25,325 nucleotides of DNA from contig CAZPAH010000031.1 in assembly GCA_964584495.1 (NCBI GenBank), positions 1 through 25,325 of the forward strand, written 5' to 3'. The stretch comes from CAZPAH01 sp964584495 (GTDB taxonomy: Bacteria; Krumholzibacteriota; Krumholzibacteriia; Krumholzibacteriales; Krumholzibacteriaceae). A program made the position numbers and the translations under genes. This document shows, in pieces, positions 22,115 through 25,325 of this stretch. Position 1 is the first letter of the stretch; every line of letters starts with the position of its first letter. The notes below the pieces were generated by a model. The model did not search any database, was not told the DNA's origin, and saw only the letters and a program-made list of their open reading frames with translations.

Positions 22115-23101
22115 ATGATTTTGATCGAGAGGAATAGTGTGGGCTCCTCATTGAGAATAATGGTTATCACGCTGGCCATAATCCTCGCTACCGGGCCGGC
22201 TATGGGAACGACCCCCAAGACTGTCGATCTGATTATCAGGGCTTCCGAATGGTACGTTACCGACGTGCCCGATGGAACAAGCGAGTATGTCGAAAGATTC
22301 GAGAAAGGCTGCGACATGCTTGATTCTCTTCTTGTGATTTATATGCCGCTCGATACGCTCAGCGGCTGGATAGGGCACGAGAGGATCTGGAAGATCGCCC
22401 AGGCCTACACCGACGTGGGGATGTTCCAAGAGGCCCAGTCATGGTGGCAACTTCTCGACAGGGTGGATCAGAGGGGATTCTACAGGATGGAAAATTACAG
22501 GGGACTACTGAAGACCGGTGTAGAGCTTTTCGACGCCTCGGCGATATCGGATCTAATCGATGACGTGGACCTGTGGGACTCATCAATCAAAGAAGAGATG
22601 GGAAAGGAGCTTCTGGATGCGATGAAGCTGCTTTTGGAGAAAGATACAGATCTCTCCTGGCTATACAAAAGATTCCAAAGGGTAAGAAGATTCTTGCCGC
22701 CGTTCGAATCCGACCTGTTCCATATTCAGCTCCTTTTGACGCTGGGCGATTACTCGGGCGCGGTGAATATCTGCGGTGAGATGATCGATAGGATATATCC
22801 CAGGGAACTGAGCCCTTCCGGGGCGAAACGGCTTCTCGAGGAGTTATACAGAACATCGGTGCTCAGTGGAAGGTACGAAGCAGCGGAAAATATTATCGAT
22901 CAGATAAAGACCTACGGCAGCGAGCCTCTCTTTTCAAGGGCCGAATCGTGGGAACCGGGGCTGTCGATGATGATGGGGAAGATGGAGACGGCGCTGCACC
23001 AGTATTCACAGATATGCGCCGAACGGCCCGATGCCACGGGTTATTGCTTCTGGAAGGACTACCTGGAAAGCTATGGGGAGATAATCGGCTATGTTCAATG
23101 A
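22115..23101 (+). CDS. Exported TPR-like repeat protein of unknown function
   Basis: I do not recognise this as a named flagellar gene. The 328-residue protein starts with a likely Sec signal peptide (hydrophobic core LRIMVITLAIILATGPAMG, then TTPK), so it should act in the periplasm. The rest is alpha-helical with TPR-like pairs: RIWKIAQAYTDVGMFQEAQS, LLLTLGDYSGAVNICGEMID, ELYRTSVLSGRYEAAENIID and MMMGKMETALHQYSQICAER. No enzymatic motif is visible. It is the first gene after the sigma-54 promoter and overlaps the next gene by 11 bases, so it is made with flgB, flgC, fliE and fliF. The start is uncertain: ATG 22115 has a weak Shine-Dalgarno, while GTG 22139 (AGAGG six bases upstream) gives the same signal peptide without its first eight residues. 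A periplasmic scaffold role, as for Campylobacter PflA or Borrelia FlcA, is only a guess. Confidence 0.75.
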   Translation: MILIERNSVGSSLRIMVITLAIILATGPAMGTTPKTVDLIIRASEWYVTDVPDGTSEYVERFEKGCDMLDSLLVIYMPLDTLSGWIGHERIWKIAQAYTDVGMFQEAQSWWQLLDRVDQRGFYRMENYRGLLKTGVELFDASAISDLIDDVDLWDSSIKEEMGKELLDAMKLLLEKDTDLSWLYKRFQRVRRFLPPFESDLFHIQLLLTLGDYSGAVNICGEMIDRIYPRELSPSGAKRLLEELYRTSVLSGRYEAAENIIDQIKTYGSEPLFSRAESWEPGLSMMMGKMETALHQYSQICAERPDATGYCFWKDYLESYGEIIGYVQ

Positions 23102-23504
23102 ACCAGGGTTGCTCGGTTGCTACAGGAAGGAAAAGATCCGCTACCTGAAGATCCTCGAGCTTGCCAACAGCCTCAGGGACGCGTTGAAAGACGGAAGGAC
23201 GATGCCCGAGATCATATCGATTCTCAATCGGAAGAACATGATTATGAAAGAGATAGAGTCAATAGAACAGTCGATGGAAGAAGAGAAGAAAGATTACCGC
23301 TGGAGCGGAAAGAAAACGGGTGATGTAGCTCAGATCATAGATCAGCTTTCGGTGATCGTTGAAAGGATTCTGGCCGTCGAGAGGGAGAACGAGATTCTTT
23401 TCAGCACTGCCGGTCAATCTTTGAATCTCAACAGGCGGCAAGATATATCCCCCGATTTTGTTTTGTCCGTTTATGCAAACAGTATAACGGGAGAGCGGAG
23501 ATGA
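23091..23504 (+). CDS. Small coiled-coil protein, FlgN/FliT-like
   Basis: This 137-residue cytosolic protein has helices YLKILELANSLRDALKDGR, IISILNRKNMIMKEIESIEQ and IIDQLSVIVERILAVERENE, the layout seen in FlgN/FliT export chaperones (long helix, turn, then L-x-R/K-K-x-x-I, and a final helix with N near the end). I cannot assign it to a named family. It overlaps the preceding gene by 11 bases and flgB by 4 bases (ATGA), so its translation is coupled to both. Its place just before flgB hints at a chaperone for early rod proteins (inference). Confidence 0.72.
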   Translation: MFNEPGLLGCYRKEKIRYLKILELANSLRDALKDGRTMPEIISILNRKNMIMKEIESIEQSMEEEKKDYRWSGKKTGDVAQIIDQLSVIVERILAVERENEILFSTAGQSLNLNRRQDISPDFVLSVYANSITGERR

Positions 23505-23914
23505 TAGGAAAACATTTTCTTCCGAGAACGGGGATCGGAAAGCTGCGGCAGGCGCTGGATGCCTACTCGTTACGCCAGAGGGTTACCGCCGAGAATATTG
23601 CCAATGTTCAGACGCCCGGCTATAGCTCAAAAAAGGTTCTCTTTGAGGAGAACCTGAAGGATGCGTGCTCGAGGCGCCTTCGGATGACACCGGTTCCCGT
23701 GCCGCCCCGCGGTTTCCCCGTAGCTCCAACTGCCATGACGCCGCTGCGTGTCGAGAATGAGGGCTCCGGTTATTTCAACGGCGTCAACGACGTTAACATG
23801 GAAACGGAAATGATCGATATCGCCAGAACGAATATGGCTTACAACATGGTGGCCAGAATGACAAAGGGCACGATAGATAAACTGCGCTCGGCAATCGCCG
23901 GCAAGGTGGGTTGA
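23501..23914 (+). CDS. flgB: Flagellar proximal rod protein FlgB
   Basis: This 137-residue rod protein has the N-terminal signature VTAENIANVQTPGYSSKKV at about residues 30-48 and the C-terminal NDVNMETEMIDIARTNMAYN at about 92-115. Both are diagnostic of FlgB. FlgB forms part of the proximal rod on the MS-ring side and is exported by the flagellar type III system. Its ATG overlaps the preceding stop (ATGA). It is followed by flgC after 31 bases, the near-universal flgB-flgC-fliE order. Confidence 0.95.
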   Translation: MIGKHFLPRTGIGKLRQALDAYSLRQRVTAENIANVQTPGYSSKKVLFEENLKDACSRRLRMTPVPVPPRGFPVAPTAMTPLRVENEGSGYFNGVNDVNMETEMIDIARTNMAYNMVARMTKGTIDKLRSAIAGKVG

Positions 23915-23945
23915 GCCGAGCCTGGTTCGACCCGGAGGTAACGGT

Positions 23946-24437
23946 ATGAAAGGAACAGGAATATTCAGGACTCTCGGAATAAGTGCGGCCGGCCTTTCGA
24001 TCCAGAGGATGAAGCTCGATGTCATAGCTGAAAATCTGGCGAATGTCGAAACGACGCGTACGGCTCAGGGCGGACCTTACAAGCGTAAGCAGGTCTCGAT
24101 ATCGACTTCGCCCGAAACCCGGAGCGCTGCGGTTCCCTTTTCCGGCTATTTGAAACAGTTCCCTGTCGACCGGTTCGCGGGCAACGTTTCCACAGCGAAC
24201 TCTGCACCGCCGGCCGAGATACCCCAAGGGCAGATTGAATCTGATGAAAAAACACCGTTCACGCTCAGATACGATCCGGGCCACCCGGACGCCAATGAGA
24301 ATGGAGTCGTTTCAATGCCGAATGTGAACGTAATCGATGAAATGGTGGATATGATCACGGCGACCAGAGCTTACGAGGCGAATATCAATGCTATCCAGAG
24401 CGCCAAGGATATGTTTCTGAAGGCCCTGGAGATCTAA
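23946..24437 (+). CDS. flgC: Flagellar proximal rod protein FlgC
   Basis: This 163-residue protein begins FRTLGISAAGLSIQRMKLDV, then IAENLANVETTRTAQGGPYK, the FlgC signature. The C-terminus carries VSMPNVNVIDEMVDMITATR followed by AYEANINAIQSAKDM, which is nearly the family consensus. The length is slightly above enteric FlgC (134) because of the middle segment. GGAGG precedes the ATG. It is a proximal rod component next to FlgB and FliE. Confidence 0.96.
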   Translation: MKGTGIFRTLGISAAGLSIQRMKLDVIAENLANVETTRTAQGGPYKRKQVSISTSPETRSAAVPFSGYLKQFPVDRFAGNVSTANSAPPAEIPQGQIESDEKTPFTLRYDPGHPDANENGVVSMPNVNVIDEMVDMITATRAYEANINAIQSAKDMFLKALEI

Positions 24438-24455
24438 TGAAGGGAAGGTGCCCGA

Positions 24456-24743
24456 ATGAAAATCGGACCGGCGGGCAGTTCGCTCATACAGAAGACATAC
24501 TCCGACCGCAGCCGGGTCCCCGAAAGCGGATTCGGAAAAATGCTGAAAGAGATGGTGGGGGATGTCGATGCGCTCCAAACGAGGGCCTCTAATGCGGCAC
24601 AGGCGGCCGTAAACGGTCAGAACGTCGAAGTGCACGATGTGATGATCGCCATGGAGGAGTCGAGGCTGGCTTTCGACCTCATGCTGGAAATCAGAAATAA
24701 ACTGGTGGACGCTTACAGCCAGCTCATGCAGATGAGGATGTAA
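24456..24743 (+). CDS. fliE: MS-ring/rod adaptor FliE
   Basis: This 95-residue protein has the FliE C-terminal signature VHDVMIAMEESRLAFDLMLE then IRNKLVDAYSQLMQMRM, with FGKMLKEMVGDVDALQ before it. FliE links the MS ring (FliF) to the FlgB rod and is needed early for export. The length is typical (about 100). It follows flgC by 18 bases and precedes fliF. Confidence 0.95.
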   Translation: MKIGPAGSSLIQKTYSDRSRVPESGFGKMLKEMVGDVDALQTRASNAAQAAVNGQNVEVHDVMIAMEESRLAFDLMLEIRNKLVDAYSQLMQMRM

Positions 24744-24825
24744 CCGGCACAGGGTGCCGGTCCATAGGGAGAGATCGTCAAGGGACGCACCGTTACGGAT
24801 GCTATAAATCGAAGGGAGCAGATAG

Positions 24826-25325
24826 GTGGCGGGAATGGATGAGACTTTAAACAGGTTCCAGGGAGCTTGGACCGGCTTGAGCTTCAGTCAGAAGGTAATC
24901 CTCTCCGGGATCGTTCTGGCCGTCATAGTTAGTCTCATAATCTTCTCCCTGTGGCTGAAAAAACCCAGTTACGCGGTCCTTTTTACCGACATGGATCTTG
25001 CCAACGCCGGGGAAGTCACACAGGAATTGGAACAGATGGGTGAGACTTATAAAGTCAGCAGGGGGGGGACGACGATCCTTGTCGCGGCCGATAGGGTCGC
25101 CGAGTTGAGGATAAGTCTCGCTTCGGCCGGGGTCATACATACTGGCGGAGTGGGATACGAGATTTTCGACAACAACGAGATCGGGGTTACCGATTTCGTC
25201 CAGAAGCTCAATTTGAAGCGCGCCCTCGAAGGCGAGCTGTCGAGGACCATCAGCAGCCTGACCGCCGTCGAGAAGGCGAGGGTACATATCGTATTTCCTA
25301 GGGAATCGATATTCAAGGAAGGAAA
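24826..25325 (+). CDS. fliF: Flagellar MS-ring protein FliF, N-terminal fragment
   Basis: The reading frame runs off the right edge; 166 residues are visible of an expected 500-560. A membrane segment lies at about residues 24-44 (VILSGIVLAVIVSLIIFSLW), followed by the first ring-building motif domain (YAVLFTDMDLANAGEVTQEL) and conserved YEIFDNNEIGVTDFVQKLN then LKRALEGELSRTI and ARVHIVFPRES. FliF forms the inner-membrane MS ring that templates assembly. The start may be GTG 24826 (GGGAG 7 bases upstream) or ATG 24835 (AGGTGG 5 bases upstream). A run of eight G occurs at 25061-25068. Confidence 0.95.
   Translation, partial: MAGMDETLNRFQGAWTGLSFSQKVILSGIVLAVIVSLIIFSLWLKKPSYAVLFTDMDLANAGEVTQELEQMGETYKVSRGGTTILVAADRVAELRISLASAGVIHTGGVGYEIFDNNEIGVTDFVQKLNLKRALEGELSRTISSLTAVEKARVHIVFPRESIFKEG

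Noticed and set aside
1..25325. CRISPR arrays, tRNA or rRNA genes, insertion sequences and prophage genes
   Set aside because: I looked for spaced direct repeats, cloverleaf-like or rRNA-like stretches, and transposase or integrase motifs, and saw none.

Overview
The window is one end of a flagellar gene cluster from a Gram-negative (diderm) bacterium. FlgH and FlgI, the outer-membrane L-ring and periplasmic P-ring proteins, show that there is an outer membrane. Base composition is moderately GC-rich by eye, with frequent AGG (Arg) and ATA (Ile) codons. The sequence alone does not let me name a phylum. A class III flagellin/FliD pair with sigma-28 promoters, sigma-54-type promoters on basal-body genes, and a FliW-CsrA pair fit a deep-branching or poorly sampled diderm lineage rather than an enteric one.

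Layout. (1) 1-1820: end of a carbon-starvation (CstA-type) membrane protein, a PfkB-family sugar kinase, and a convergent YfcE-type metallophosphoesterase; these are not flagellar. (2) 1821-2251: no convincing gene; a sigma-54-like promoter lies at its right edge. (3) 2252-5747: a GT2 glycosyltransferase fused to TPR repeats, a candidate flagellin glycosyltransferase, then a cytoplasmic receiver-PAS-histidine kinase protein behind a sigma-28-like promoter. (4) 5896-14861: a long operon, led by a good sigma-54 promoter, of flgF-flgG-flgA-flgH-flgI-flgJ-flgN-flgK-flgL-fliW-csrA (distal rod, rings, rod cap, chaperone, hook-filament junction, flagellin homeostasis). (5) 14862-18176: two tandem flagellin genes, each with its own leader, and each followed by a hairpin. 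(6) 18231-21876: fliD, fliS, a small FliT-like gene and flgM, led by an excellent sigma-28 promoter and closed by an intrinsic terminator. (7) 21877-25325: a second sigma-54 operon with an exported TPR-like protein of unknown function, a small FlgN/FliT-like protein, flgB, flgC, fliE and the start of fliF, running off the window.

How it works together. The promoters suggest a standard hierarchy: sigma-54 for basal body and hook-junction genes, sigma-28 (FliA) for filament genes, and FlgM holding FliA in check until it is exported. FliW-CsrA, directly upstream of flagellins whose leaders carry repeated GGA motifs and a conserved Shine-Dalgarno block, suggests translational control of flagellin by CsrA. 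FlgN, FliS and two further small helical proteins look like a set of export chaperones. The least explained parts are the exported TPR-like protein at the head of the flgB operon, the GT2-TPR protein, and the kinase with a FliA-type promoter.
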